This document shows positions 19,301 to 27,454 of a DNA stretch of 45,181 nt, in pieces (positions within the stretch are counted from its first letter, which is position 1; each line of letters begins with the position of its first letter). Where the stretch lies: the NCBI RefSeq assembly GCF_023061135.1, contig NZ_JAKGAN010000013.1:1-45181 (forward strand). The letters are read 5' to 3'. A model generated the notes under the pieces. The model searched no databases, had not been told where the DNA came from, and worked only from the letters and a program-made list of their open reading frames with translations. Made by a program: the position numbers and the translations under genes. This stretch comes from Chromohalobacter sarecensis. GTDB taxonomy: Bacteria > Pseudomonadota > Gammaproteobacteria > Pseudomonadales > Halomonadaceae.

Positions 19301-19505
19301 GGTATTCTTCCTGCTCGATGAGGATATCTTTTTCGATGTCCTGCGGGTTGGCGCCGGCCCACTGGGTCTCGACGCCAATCACCCGGGTTTCCAGGTCGGG
19401 AATCATCTGGACGGGAATCCGCCAGATGGCGGCGATGCCCACAATCAGCAGAATCAGCGTGACCACGCTGACCAAAATGCCGTGGCGAATAATGGCGGCA
19501 AACAT
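16362..19505 (-). CDS. RND-family efflux transporter (AcrB-like)
   Basis: A 1047-residue inner-membrane pump of the AcrB/HAE1-related superfamily. The N-terminal segment ILVSVVTLILLIVGIAAIWRIPVQMIPDLE is followed by two large periplasmic loops and two membrane-bundle repeats. In membrane segment 4 the proton-relay motif reads GMTIDNTIVVLESIE, so the second acidic residue of the usual DD pair is Asn. This is known in several RND subfamilies. The gene is preceded by its adaptor gene, which holds its AAGGAG site. No outer-membrane channel gene is present, so a TolC-like partner must be encoded elsewhere. Substrate is unknown. Confidence 0.9.
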   Translation of the reverse strand: MFAAIIRHGILVSVVTLILLIVGIAAIWRIPVQMIPDLETRVIGVETQWAGANPQDIEKDILIEQEEYLRNVPNLQRMESTASSGSAEIELEFPFGVDLTETLIRVNNALSQVPSYPNNVDQPRIVANSFSANAFMYFNVGPSEGNPRQLDMPAMRDYLEDNVRPRMESVTGVSEVSVSGGAERQMQLLLNPDALAARDLSISDIQTALEDRNQDVSGGNLESDKRRYLLRTVGRFEDVQSLEELILRRQGDEIVRLGDVAEVQQSYAELTSRSYNAAGEPILSVQVRREPGANVIDIKRAMTEEVEALNDGLLAEQGMQMTLSNDDVRYVESSIANVWVNLGLGALFATLVMYAFLRSARATVAGVIGIPICTIAAFLGLMLAGRTLNVISLAGVAFAIGMTIDNTIVVLESIETQRRRGLARFQAALEGVKQVWSAVLASTLTTILVFVPIFFIEQEAGQLYSDIAVAISTSILISMIVAITVIPTLGAHIDFRGRDNGNTRRPRWMSACLWVVDGMIQSTGRRLAAIVLGVVGGVAIFIWLTPPAEYLPEGEEPKTFASMNAPASYNLATMDEIAQTLQRELEPHVGADPAAFERGDTDVPPIRTMGIEAEAQSLRIIAATIDPNHIEALMDALTERYEAYPDMRAFAARGSIISSNDGGTRSITLDIAGNDLETLYATANRIYERAEATFDNPRIQSRPSALDLGQPLIEIYPDWARAAELGFDTDALGTAIAVLTNGAYLDDFYLDDEKIDLYGYGPNAGDIELDELASLPLHTPAGFNVPLSDVADIEETVGTATIRRVDGRRSVTLDVIPPRSVALEAGIERMQREVIEPMRDSGELPGDIDVTVTGAGDQLDATRQALTGNGLIALAIVYLLLVAIFSHWGYPLLILATIPLGAAGGIVGLWLMNTVGAVLPRFGLNAISQPFDMITMLGFLILMGTVVNNPILVVHQARENLRERSMSVRDAVFNAVESRLRPIAMTTLTTLCGLSPLVFLPGEGTELYRGVGAIVLFGLLGTAIVTVTFLPALTVAVLNWRTKRQPG

Positions 19506-19514
19506 GTGTGGGCG

Positions 19515-20594
19515 TTACTCCTTGTCGTCGTTCAGGGTCAGTGTCTGATCCTGTTCGAGGCGTTCATTACCCACCACGATCACCCGGTCGCCTACCGCGA
19601 TACCCTCATGGACAGCAACATTGCCCTCGAAGCCGCTGCCGATGTCGACGCGCTGCTCGACGGCGCGCCATTCGTCGTCTTGCTGGCGGGCAAGCCAAAC
19701 GCTGACGCTGCCATCCGGGCGGCGGATCAACGCATCGCGGGGAACGCTGGGGCCGGTTTCTCCCACAATTCGCAGACGCCCCTCAATGGCCATGCCCGGC
19801 AACAGGGTACGCGCCTCGCTGGGGGCGGCGCGCAGCAGGAATTGACGGCTACTGGTGTCTTGGGGAACCTGCGCCTGGGGTTGGGCGGTATACCACTGGT
19901 CATCGCCCTTCTGGCGTACCTCGAGGGTGGCGTCATCCATTCGCGCGTAGGCAGAGAAGGGCACTGAGAAATCAATCGCCAATGCGTCGATATCGACCAG
20001 CGTCATCAAGGTATCGCCAGGGGTGACCCATTCGCCGAGTTGGGTGTCGCGCTGGGTGATCAGCGCATCAAACGGAGCGGTCACCTCGTGACGTGACACG
20101 CGTAGCTCCCAAAGTGCCTGTTCGGCTCGTTGCGCCGCCAGGGCGGCTTCAGCCGCTGCCAAGGCATTTTGCCGCTGGCGTTGCTCGCTGGCCGCGATGT
20201 GCTCCTGCTCTGCCAACTGGTTGGCTTCGTTAAGCAATCGTCTGGCGTCGTCGCGTTCGGCGCGGGCCTGATCGATATTGGCTTGGGTTCGTTGGCGCTC
20301 AAGCTCAGCTTCTCGACTATCCAGGGTCAATAAGCGTTCACCCTGACGGACGCGTGAACCCAGGTCGACGTTCAGCGTACTTACCAGGCCCGACTCGGCG
20401 CTGGAGATCTGCGACGTACGTGGGGCACTCACACTGCCGTTCAAGCGAAGCATCTCTATACGCGGGGTTGCCTCGACGCGCTGGGTTTCCACCCGCGTTT
20501 CCTGAGCGGAAGCGGCGCCCGCTGTGATCACCAGCAAAGTCAGTGCCACTGCGCATGCCTTGAACGTGCGGCCGATAGATCGGAATCGTCGCAA
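19515..20594 (-). CDS. RND efflux periplasmic adaptor (membrane fusion protein)
   Basis: A 359-residue adaptor with a signal peptide (KACAVALTLLVITAGAASA/QET). The lipoyl-like half-motifs (SAESGLVSTLNVDLGSRVRQGERLLTLDS) flank an alpha-helical hairpin (about 90-165) rich in Ala, Glu, Arg and Gln. The beta-barrel region includes GEWVTPGDTLMTLVDIDALAIDFSVP. The signal sequence lacks a lipobox Cys. The start appears to be TTG at 20594, preceded by GGTGAG; no better start occurs before the signal peptide. It is the first gene of a two-gene operon with the RND pump. Confidence 0.88.
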   Translation of the reverse strand: MRRFRSIGRTFKACAVALTLLVITAGAASAQETRVETQRVEATPRIEMLRLNGSVSAPRTSQISSAESGLVSTLNVDLGSRVRQGERLLTLDSREAELERQRTQANIDQARAERDDARRLLNEANQLAEQEHIAASEQRQRQNALAAAEAALAAQRAEQALWELRVSRHEVTAPFDALITQRDTQLGEWVTPGDTLMTLVDIDALAIDFSVPFSAYARMDDATLEVRQKGDDQWYTAQPQAQVPQDTSSRQFLLRAAPSEARTLLPGMAIEGRLRIVGETGPSVPRDALIRRPDGSVSVWLARQQDDEWRAVEQRVDIGSGFEGNVAVHEGIAVGDRVIVVGNERLEQDQTLTLNDDKE

Positions 20595-20701
20595 GATAGC
20601 TCACCATTCAGCTCAATAAACACCCCAGCATGCCATAATGGAACGGTCCGCTGGCGTTGGTGAGATCAACGTTATCTGTACTTGAAGGCGCCCTGCAGCG
20701 C

Positions 20702-22171
20702 TTAGTCTTTTGCAGCAGTCGCGGTCCCGGCTTCGGCCGGTGCGTCCAGGGCACGCAAGAGGCTACGCCGAGCACGGTGATGCAAGCGCCAGCCCAGCAA
20801 TAGAGCAGCCACCGTCAGCCCGGCACACAGCCCCAGCCAATAGCCGTGGATGCCGAAGGGCGCGAAATGGCCCTCCCAGCCGCGTCCGAGCCAATGGCCG
20901 CCTGCCAGCCCGATCAGCCAGTAAGACAACAGCGTGATCAGCATGATGACGCGGGTATCCTTGTAGCCGCGTAGCGCCCCGGCGAGATTGGCCTGCAGCG
21001 AGTCGGAAATCTGATAGAGCATCGCCAAGGTCACCAGCGACATGGCCAGTGCGTGGACCTCGTCATTGGAGGTGTAAAGCGACAGGATCGGGCCGGCCGT
21101 CGCCCACAGGAGCGCATCGTTTAGAAGTGCCACGAGCAGGGACACGGCGATGCCGTTCCAGGCCACGAAACGCGCTTCTTGCGGCTGCCCTGTTCCCAGG
21201 GTATGACCGACTCGCACCGTCAGCGCCATGCTCAGCGACAACGGCAGCATGAACAGGATCGAGGTGTAGTTGAGCGCGATCTGGTGGGCGGCGACGACGA
21301 CTTCCCCTAGGCGCGCGACGAACAAGGCAATCAGGGTGAATAGCGTGACCTCGACGAAGATCGCCACGCCGATGGGCACGCCGACGTGCAATAGCTCGAG
21401 GATGTCGCGTCGACGAGGCGGCACCGGCGAGTGCCACAAGGTGACGCTGCCGTAGGCACGGGCACGCTGCGTATAGACCATCATCGCCAGGCACATCACC
21501 CACATGGAGATCGCCGTGGCGATACCGCAGCCCACGGCGCCCAAGGCGGGCAATGTGGCGACCCAGCCCGGGGTGAGATCGCCCAATAGTGAGACGATAC
21601 CCGGGCCACCGTAGATCAACGCATAGTTGCAAGGGATGTTGAAACCCAACCCCAGGAGGCTGATCCACAAGGCGGGGCGGGTATGATTCATGCCATCGGA
21701 GAAGGCGCGCAAGGCTTGATAAAGACCGACGCCCGGCATGCCGAATGCCACGGCGGCGAGATACCCGGCGGACAGCTCGGCCACGTGGCTGGGGACGCCC
21801 ATGAGCCGGAAAACCGGGCGCACGCCGAACCACAGCAGCAACGCCGACAGGACGCCCAGCAACAACGCGATCCACAGCGCCTGGTGGACGTAAGGACGAA
21901 TCGCCGCCTGGCGTTGACCCCCCAATAGCTGCGCCACGATGGGCGTGAGCCCCATCAGAGCGCCGGTCATGAAGAGCATCAGCGGCAGCCACAGGCTGGA
22001 GCCGACCGAGACGGCGGCCAGGTCGGTCGCGCTGGCGCGTCCCGCCATGATGATATCGACCGCGCTCATGCCCGACTGCGCCAATTGTGCGCCGCAGATC
22101 GGCAACGTCAGGCGCATCAAGAGGCGCGATTCACGAAGGCTGTGGGCGAACAAGGCCTGTGGCGCGATCAA
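20702..22171 (-). CDS. norM: MATE-family multidrug exporter (NorM-like)
   Basis: A 489-residue protein with about 12 membrane segments in two MatE repeats. Family features include ESRLLMRLTLPICGAQLAQSGMSAVDIIMAGRAS, LTPIVAQLLGGQ and GVPIGVAIFVEVTLFTLIALFVARLGE. It should exchange cationic drugs for Na+ or H+. I chose the TTG at 22171 because GGGAGG (complement of 22178-22183) sits six bases before it. The frame is open 21 codons further up, but that start (MQGISGAPLLECR) has no comparable site and would add a non-membrane extension. Confidence 0.88.
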   Translation of the reverse strand: MIAPQALFAHSLRESRLLMRLTLPICGAQLAQSGMSAVDIIMAGRASATDLAAVSVGSSLWLPLMLFMTGALMGLTPIVAQLLGGQRQAAIRPYVHQALWIALLLGVLSALLLWFGVRPVFRLMGVPSHVAELSAGYLAAVAFGMPGVGLYQALRAFSDGMNHTRPALWISLLGLGFNIPCNYALIYGGPGIVSLLGDLTPGWVATLPALGAVGCGIATAISMWVMCLAMMVYTQRARAYGSVTLWHSPVPPRRRDILELLHVGVPIGVAIFVEVTLFTLIALFVARLGEVVVAAHQIALNYTSILFMLPLSLSMALTVRVGHTLGTGQPQEARFVAWNGIAVSLLVALLNDALLWATAGPILSLYTSNDEVHALAMSLVTLAMLYQISDSLQANLAGALRGYKDTRVIMLITLLSYWLIGLAGGHWLGRGWEGHFAPFGIHGYWLGLCAGLTVAALLLGWRLHHRARRSLLRALDAPAEAGTATAAKD

Positions 22172-22253
22172 ACCGATCCTCCCGGATAGGCAAAAGCGGC
22201 ATTCTAGCAAGGGTGCGCCGGAGATGCCTTGCATCGAGCGGCCCGAGAATGCC

Positions 22254-22281
22254 TTTCATCGTCTGGCAGAGTGCCTATAAT
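22254..22281 (+). promoter_or_regulatory. Sigma-70-like promoter of epmC
   Basis: A perfect -10 TATAAT (22276-22281) is preceded after 16 bases by TTTCAT as a weak -35. Transcription would begin near 22288, giving a leader of about 20 bases. AAGGAGG at 22297-22303 follows, five bases ahead of the GTG start. Confidence 0.5.
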
Positions 22282-22307
22282 GTGCCTCCGCTTTCGAAGG
22301 AGGCCGC

Positions 22308-22853
22308 GTGATTCACCGTATCGACGATGTCATCGCCGTGTTCGACGGCATCTTTGCCGCGCCATATAGAACCTGTCTGGTCAGTGGTGACGACGAGCCG
22401 CTGTACTGTCCCGCCGATGGTGAGCACGCCATGCACCGGATCATCTTCGCGCATGGTTTCTTCGCCAGCGCGCTGCATGAAGTCAGCCATTGGTGCATCG
22501 CCGGGGAGCGCCGCCGTCAGCTCGAGGACTATGGCTACTGGTACGCGCCGGACGGTCGCGACGAGGCACGGCAACGCGAGTTCGAAAGCGTCGAGATCGC
22601 CCCGCAGGCGCTTGAATCGCTATTCAGCGAGGCTTGCGATCTGCGGTTTAACGTCAGTGTCGATAACTTGGGCGGCATCGAGATCGATCGGCATGCCTTC
22701 GCCGAGCGCGTTGCCGCCCGCGCGGCGCGTTATCGCGAGATCGGCCTGCCTCTCCGAGCCGCGGCATTCCGCGAGGCACTACATGCCTTCTACCGTCGCG
22801 GGCTTTCGCGCGAGGCGGCAATCGCCGAGGGCCGGGCGTGCCTGAATCGGTAG
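22308..22853 (+). CDS. epmC: Elongation factor P hydroxylase EpmC (YfcM-like)
   Basis: A 181-residue protein, the size of E. coli EpmC (182), which hydroxylates the modified lysine of EF-P. The metal-binding signature is visible as ALHEVSHWCIAGERRRQLEDYGYWYAPDGRD, with the HxxxH ligands and a following acidic pair. QREFESVEIAPQALESLF also matches the family. The start is GTG at 22308 with AAGGAGG five bases before. It stands alone behind its own TATAAT promoter. Confidence 0.9.
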   Translation: MIHRIDDVIAVFDGIFAAPYRTCLVSGDDEPLYCPADGEHAMHRIIFAHGFFASALHEVSHWCIAGERRRQLEDYGYWYAPDGRDEARQREFESVEIAPQALESLFSEACDLRFNVSVDNLGGIEIDRHAFAERVAARAARYREIGLPLRAAAFREALHAFYRRGLSREAAIAEGRACLNR

Positions 22854-22879
22854 CGTCGTTACCGTTATCGCCACCGGCG

Positions 22880-23356
22880 TTATTCTTCGCCGCGCAGGCG
22901 CTGGTGCAGATACAGCATGACTTGCACTTCGTGGTCGGCGCGCATGGGCTCAAGTCCTAAATCGCCGAACAGTTCGCCTCGGGCGCGTGCCCACTCGCCG
23001 GGATCGAGATCGGGGTAAAGCGTTTCCGCCGGGGCCAGTTCAACGAAAGGCGTCACCGCGAAGTCGTCGAATAGGCGTGACAGCGCCGCCTCGTCATCGC
23101 CAATGCCTGCCGTATAGAGCGTGACGTTGAAGTGATCGCCTTCCAGCTCACGCAATACGTCCAGGGGGCTGAGGCCCAGGCTGCGCAGCTCGTCCAGGCT
23201 GTAATCGCCAAGCTTGAGGAGGTCCTCGTCGAGCCAGTCGTCGTCGGGCTGAATGAGCGCGTGCTTGATCTGTCCATCGGGCAGGGCCCAGGAAATGGCG
23301 ACGGGAAGCGCGTCCTCGTCGCCGGTTTCGATGGTAATGAAACCGGGAAAGTCCAT
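22880..23356 (-). CDS. Unknown protein, possibly a degenerate DnaQ-fold exonuclease
   Basis: 158 residues, starting at the ATG at 23356 (MDFPGFITIETGDED) with GAGGAG upstream. It lies one base past the tatD stop, so the two are co-transcribed. I do not recognise it by name. Its layout resembles DEDD exonucleases: a beta strand with an acidic residue (ITIETG), the PVAISWALPDGQIKHALIQPDDDW pattern, a middle Asp region (LYTAGIGDDEAALSRLF) and a C-terminal RADHEVQVMLYLHQRL. The first catalytic Asp and the last His are not where expected. If homologous, it is probably inactive or altered. This is inference from pattern only. Confidence 0.6.
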   Translation of the reverse strand: MDFPGFITIETGDEDALPVAISWALPDGQIKHALIQPDDDWLDEDLLKLGDYSLDELRSLGLSPLDVLRELEGDHFNVTLYTAGIGDDEAALSRLFDDFAVTPFVELAPAETLYPDLDPGEWARARGELFGDLGLEPMRADHEVQVMLYLHQRLRGEE

Positions 23357-23357
23357 G

Positions 23358-24206
23358 TTATTGCTCCTCGTCGAGTTGGAAGAACCGGCGTGCCGTGGCC
23401 GTCGTCGCCCCAGCCAGCGTCGCCTCGCTTTCACCGCGCCAATGGGCGATCTCGCGGACGATCCACGGCAGCAGTGCCGGTTCGTGGCGGCGTCCCTTGA
23501 GCTTGGCCGGCAGATTGCGCGGCAACAAGTACGGGCAGTCGGTTTCGACCATCAAACGCTCGGCGGGAATGTCGCCGACGATCTCGCGCAGATGGTGGCC
23601 GCGACGCTCATCGCACAGCCAGCCCGTCAGGCCGATATGCACATCGAGATCCAGGTAGCCATGCAGGGTCTCGCGATCGGCGGTAAAGCAATGAACCACG
23701 ACAGCGCCGATCTCATCGCGCCAGTGATGCAGGATCTCGCGCATCCGCGGGCCGGCGTCACGCTCATGCAGGAACAGCGGCAGGTCGCTATCGGCCGCCA
23801 GGCCGAGCTGGGCTTCCAAGGCGCGTTCCTGCTCGGCGGGGGTGGAAAAGTTGCGGTTGAAATCCAGCCCGCATTCGCCCACGGCGACGACCTTGGGATC
23901 GGCGTGCAGCGCGCGCATGGCGGTTTCCATCGAGGCGTCCCAGTGGCTGGCCATATGCGGGTGCAGCCCAGCCGTGGCGTAGAGGCCGTCGTGGCGATGC
24001 GCCAGAGCGACGGCTTGCTCACTGTGCGCCATGTCGGTGCCGGTGAGAATCAAGGTCGCCACCTGGGCCGCGTGAGCACGTTCGAGTACGGCGTCGAGAT
24101 CCTTGGCGAAGCTTTCGTGCGTCAGGTTCGCGCCGATGTCGACCAAGGGCGCGGGCGACGTCAGGCGCAGCGCGTCAGGTAGCGGGTTGGCGTCGTCTTG
24201 TGTCAC
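23358..24206 (-). CDS. tatD: TatD-family metal-dependent hydrolase
   Basis: A 282-residue TIM-barrel hydrolase of the TatD DNase family. Metal-site motifs run in order: the N-terminal strand LVDIGANLTHESF (Asn where other amidohydrolases have the first His), GLHPHMA, AVGECGLDFNRNF, LFLHERDA, VVHCFTADRET and METDCPYLLPRNLP. The match to TatD (IGANLT, ECGLDFNR) is better than to YcfH/YjjV. The family acts as Mg-dependent 3'-5' DNase/RNase in DNA repair. The start is GTG at 24206 with GGAG upstream. It heads a two-gene operon with the exonuclease-like unknown. Confidence 0.88.
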   Translation of the reverse strand: MTQDDANPLPDALRLTSPAPLVDIGANLTHESFAKDLDAVLERAHAAQVATLILTGTDMAHSEQAVALAHRHDGLYATAGLHPHMASHWDASMETAMRALHADPKVVAVGECGLDFNRNFSTPAEQERALEAQLGLAADSDLPLFLHERDAGPRMREILHHWRDEIGAVVVHCFTADRETLHGYLDLDVHIGLTGWLCDERRGHHLREIVGDIPAERLMVETDCPYLLPRNLPAKLKGRRHEPALLPWIVREIAHWRGESEATLAGATTATARRFFQLDEEQ

Positions 24207-24326
24207 GGGATATCACTCCAGCCCAATGAGTCGCGAAAACCCACCATTCTACCCCCGGACCTAGGAGGCGACCATGCGTTACACTAGTGTCTTTACTACG
24301 AATGTCTGTCAACGAGGTGGTGACGC

Positions 24327-26276
24327 GTGACGCTGTTACGTCTGGAACAGTTGCAATTGGCTTACGGCACCCAGGTTCTACTGGATAATGCCGAGCTGAC
24401 GCTGGAAAAAGGGGAGCGCCTGGCGCTGGTGGGGCGCAATGGCACGGGCAAATCGACGCTGCTCAAGTTGATTTCCGGTGAGACGTTGCCCGATGGAGGG
24501 CACATCTGGCGTGCGCCCGGATTGAAGGTGGGCGTGCTGGCGCAGGAACTGCCGGATGCCAGCGGTAACACCATTTTCGATGTGGTCGCCCAGGGCCTTC
24601 CCGAGGCGGGCGCCTTGCTGAGCGCTTATCACCATCTGGTGATGAGCGATTCGCCCGACATGGATGAGTTGTCACGCTTGCAGACCCAGCTCGAATCGGT
24701 GGATGGCTGGTCGTTTCACCAGCGTATCGACACCATTCTCTCGCGTCTGGGGCTGCCGGAAGACACCGAGATGGCAAGCCTCTCCGGGGGCTGGCGGCGG
24801 CGTGTGGCGCTGGCGCGTGCCCTGGTGGCGGATCCCGATGTGCTATTGCTCGACGAGCCCACCAACCATCTCGATCTGGATACCATCGGCTGGCTGGAAG
24901 AACAGTTGCTCGCCTTCAATGGCTCGGTGCTGTTCATCACCCACGACAGGGCTTTCCTGTCGCGGCTGGCGACCAATATCCTCGAGCTCGACCGGGGCTT
25001 GCTGGGGCGTTATTCCGGTAACTACACGACGTACCAGGAGCAAAAGCAGCACGAGCTTGAAGTCGAAGCGCGCGAGCGCGCCGAATTCGACAAGAAGCTC
25101 GCCAGGGAGGAGAGCTGGATCCGTCAGGGCATCAAGGCACGCCGCACGCGCAACGAAGGCCGCGTGCGCGCGCTCGAGAAGATGCGTGGTGAGCGTGCCG
25201 AGCGCCGTGAGCGCGTGGGCCGTGCGCAGCTCAGCGTCGACAGCGGTGAGCGCACCGGTAAACGCGTCGTCGAACTCTCCGATGTCAGCCAGCGTTTCGG
25301 CGACGACTGGGTGGTGCGCGACCTGTCGCTGGAGATTCAGCGCGGTGACCGTATCGGTTTCATCGGCCGTAACGGCGCCGGCAAGACCACGCTGCTGAAG
25401 ATCCTGCTGGGAGAGCTCGAGCCTACCGAAGGGAAGGTGCGGATGGGGACCAACCTCAGCGTGGCTTACTTCGATCAGCTGCGCGCCGGGCTCGAACTCG
25501 AGAAGACGGTCTACGACAACGTGGCCCAGGGCAGCGATCGCGTGGAAGTGGGAGGCAAGGACAGGCATGTCATGAGCTACCTGCAAGACTTCCTGTTCTC
25601 GCCGGACCGTGTGCGTCAGCCGGTCAAGGCGCTCTCGGGCGGGGAATCCAACCGCTTATTGCTGGCCAAGCTGTTCACCCAGCCGGCCAACGTCCTGGTG
25701 CTCGACGAACCGACCAACGACCTGGACGTCGAGACTCTTGAGCTGCTCGAGGAGTTGCTGCTGGATTTCGACGGCACCCTGCTGCTGGTCTCGCACGACC
25801 GTGCCTTCATGGACAACGTGGTGACCAGCGTGCTGGCCTTCGAGGGCGAGGGGCGCGTTCAGGAGTATGTCGGCGGGTATAGCGACTGGGTGCGTCAGGG
25901 CGGCAAGCTGCCCCCGGCACCGGGCGAGTTCGGCACTGCGGCGAACGTGCTGCCGGCCCGCGAGGCCGAGCCTGCGACGCCCGCGCCTGCCAGCCCGGAT
26001 ACCGCCAAGCCCCAGGACGCTGCGGCGTCGGCTACATCCAAGCGGGTCAAGCTTTCCTACAAAGTGCAGCGCGAGCTGGATCAGTTGCCGGCGACCATCG
26101 AGACGCTGGAAGCCGACATCGCCGACTTCGAGGCCGAAGTGGGGGCCCCTGAGTTCTACCAGCAGGACGCTGAGACCGTCACTCAACGCCTGGACGCGCT
26201 GGAAGCGAAGCAAGCCGAGCTGGATGCGGCGATGTCGCGCTGGATGGAACTGGAAGCGATGGCCGAAGGCGAATAA
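24327..26276 (+). CDS. uup: ABC-F ATPase Uup
   Basis: A 649-residue cytosolic protein with two ABC domains and no membrane segments. The first domain has GRNGTGKST, LSGGWRRRVALARAL and LLDEPTNHLD. The linker (about 235-310) is strongly charged and helical. The second domain has GRNGAGKTT, LSGGESNRLLLAKLF and LDEPTNDLD. A C-terminal coiled-coil tail (YKVQRELDQLPATIETLEADIADFEAEVG) matches Uup, which binds DNA or ribosomes. Length fits E. coli Uup (635). The start is GTG at 24327 with GAGG nine bases upstream. Confidence 0.9.
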   Translation: MTLLRLEQLQLAYGTQVLLDNAELTLEKGERLALVGRNGTGKSTLLKLISGETLPDGGHIWRAPGLKVGVLAQELPDASGNTIFDVVAQGLPEAGALLSAYHHLVMSDSPDMDELSRLQTQLESVDGWSFHQRIDTILSRLGLPEDTEMASLSGGWRRRVALARALVADPDVLLLDEPTNHLDLDTIGWLEEQLLAFNGSVLFITHDRAFLSRLATNILELDRGLLGRYSGNYTTYQEQKQHELEVEARERAEFDKKLAREESWIRQGIKARRTRNEGRVRALEKMRGERAERRERVGRAQLSVDSGERTGKRVVELSDVSQRFGDDWVVRDLSLEIQRGDRIGFIGRNGAGKTTLLKILLGELEPTEGKVRMGTNLSVAYFDQLRAGLELEKTVYDNVAQGSDRVEVGGKDRHVMSYLQDFLFSPDRVRQPVKALSGGESNRLLLAKLFTQPANVLVLDEPTNDLDVETLELLEELLLDFDGTLLLVSHDRAFMDNVVTSVLAFEGEGRVQEYVGGYSDWVRQGGKLPPAPGEFGTAANVLPAREAEPATPAPASPDTAKPQDAAASATSKRVKLSYKVQRELDQLPATIETLEADIADFEAEVGAPEFYQQDAETVTQRLDALEAKQAELDAAMSRWMELEAMAEGE

Positions 26277-26282
26277 GGACGA

Positions 26283-26311
26283 CGGGGCAGGGCGATGACC
26301 GCCGTGCCCCG
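26283..26311. terminator. Bidirectional hairpin between uup and the usp gene
   Basis: CGGGGCA / TGCCCCG, with an inner GGCG / CGCC stem around ATGAC, forms a long near-perfect hairpin between two convergent genes. No U-run is present on either side, so termination efficiency is uncertain. Confidence 0.5.
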
Positions 26312-26323
26312 ACGCGGCGAAGG

Positions 26324-26779
26324 TTATTCCTCGACGTCGCCATCCTGACCGACGCGAACCGCCAGCACGTCGCAGCGTGCACCATGCAAAACGCCAGTGG
26401 ACGTCGAGCCGAGCAGCAAGGCGAATCCGTGGCGCCCGTGCGAGCCTACGACGATCAGGTCGACATCATGCTCTGCGGAGAAGCGGTGGATCTCGGTATC
26501 CGGCATGCCCACTAAGACGTGTTGATTTTCCGACGACACCCCGTGGGGATCGGCGATTTCCGCGAGCCGCTGCTTGGCATGGTCGTCGAGCTGGTCCTGA
26601 ATGCTGGTCAAGTCCATGGGAATATCGCCGCCATAGGCGAAGCCCAGTGGCTCGAGGGTATGCATGATCGACAGCTTGGCATGGTTACGTTCGGCGATGG
26701 GAATCGCGCGCTCGAGGACTTTATAGGAGTCCTTGGTCAGATCGACGGCGACTAAGACGTGCGTGTATTCGTTACTCAT
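26324..26779 (-). CDS. Universal stress protein, UspA family
   Basis: A 151-residue single-domain Usp. The beta1 start YTHVLVAVDLTKDSYKVLERA and the nucleotide-binding motif GSHGRHGFALLLGSTSTGVLHG (G-2x-G-9x-G-S/T) are intact, so ATP binding is likely. Length and sequence fit the UspA group, which accumulates in growth arrest or stress. GGGAG lies seven bases before the ATG. It is transcribed on its own. Confidence 0.9.
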   Translation of the reverse strand: MSNEYTHVLVAVDLTKDSYKVLERAIPIAERNHAKLSIMHTLEPLGFAYGGDIPMDLTSIQDQLDDHAKQRLAEIADPHGVSSENQHVLVGMPDTEIHRFSAEHDVDLIVVGSHGRHGFALLLGSTSTGVLHGARCDVLAVRVGQDGDVEE

Positions 26780-26875
26780 GGGGCATCTCCCACCTTGTCG
26801 ATGAACGCTTCCACTTTAGGCTCGCCGAATCGACGAGACAATGCTTCAGATCAATCAGCGCCTACGGAGGCAGGC

Positions 26876-27373
26876 TTGGAGATCTTTCTATTCTTGGGGT
26901 TGGCGGTGTTTCTCGTTCTCTCGCCAGCCTTGTGGCTCAGGCCGGGGCTTCATGAAAAACGCCGCGATGCGCTGCGGGTGGCGGCGCGTGAATCGGGCGC
27001 GGCAATACGTGCCGACAAGCCACCGTTGCAGGTGGATGGTCTGATAGGGTATCGCTGGCGTTATCCGCAAGCCGCGCCGGGGAGTGACTTTACGCTGGTG
27101 CGCGACGGCCATGCCAGTGATCGTTTGCAAGAAGCCATGGCGGGATGGCGTTGGCGTCAGGCGCCACTGCCGCCGTTGAGCGATGACAATGACCGCCGCT
27201 TGAAAGAGGTGCTGCTCACCTTGCCCGAAGACGCGCTGGTGGTGGCGTCGGGACCGCAAGGCTTGACGCTATGGTGGGAGGAATCCCGCGAGGCTAAGGC
27301 GTTCGAGCCATCACTGCGCGCACTGGTCGCTCTCGTCGACCAGTTGGGTGGAAGTGGCCGCCATCGCAAATAA
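26876..27373 (+). CDS. Membrane-anchored protein of unknown function
   Basis: A 165-residue protein with one N-terminal membrane segment (LEIFLFLGLAVFLVLSPALWL), then a cytoplasmic charged region (RPGLHEKRRDALRVAARESG) and a soluble domain of about 120 residues with no recognised motif. I chose the TTG at 26876 because GGAGG lies five bases upstream and the membrane segment begins at once. An in-frame start at 26759 would overlap the usp gene head-on. Function is unknown. Confidence 0.7.
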   Translation: MEIFLFLGLAVFLVLSPALWLRPGLHEKRRDALRVAARESGAAIRADKPPLQVDGLIGYRWRYPQAAPGSDFTLVRDGHASDRLQEAMAGWRWRQAPLPPLSDDNDRRLKEVLLTLPEDALVVASGPQGLTLWWEESREAKAFEPSLRALVALVDQLGGSGRHRK

Positions 27374-27401
27374 GCATCGTTGCAAATGAGCAGCGTCACA
27401 C

Positions 27402-27435
27402 ATGAGCACCGCGTGATGGCTCACGCGATGCTCAT
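27402..27435. terminator. Bidirectional terminator-like hairpin
   Basis: ATGAGCA-c-CGCGTGA / TCACGCG-a-TGCTCAT is a 15-bp stem with one mismatch and a TGGC loop. It lies between the convergent unknown membrane gene and slyA. No clear U-run follows on either strand. Confidence 0.6.
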
Positions 27436-27454
27436 GGCGATTCACAGCGCTCGC

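Noticed and set aside
18555-19967. 470-codon forward frame opposite the RND pump and adaptor
   Set aside because: Antisense of two clearly recognised genes, with no motifs of its own.
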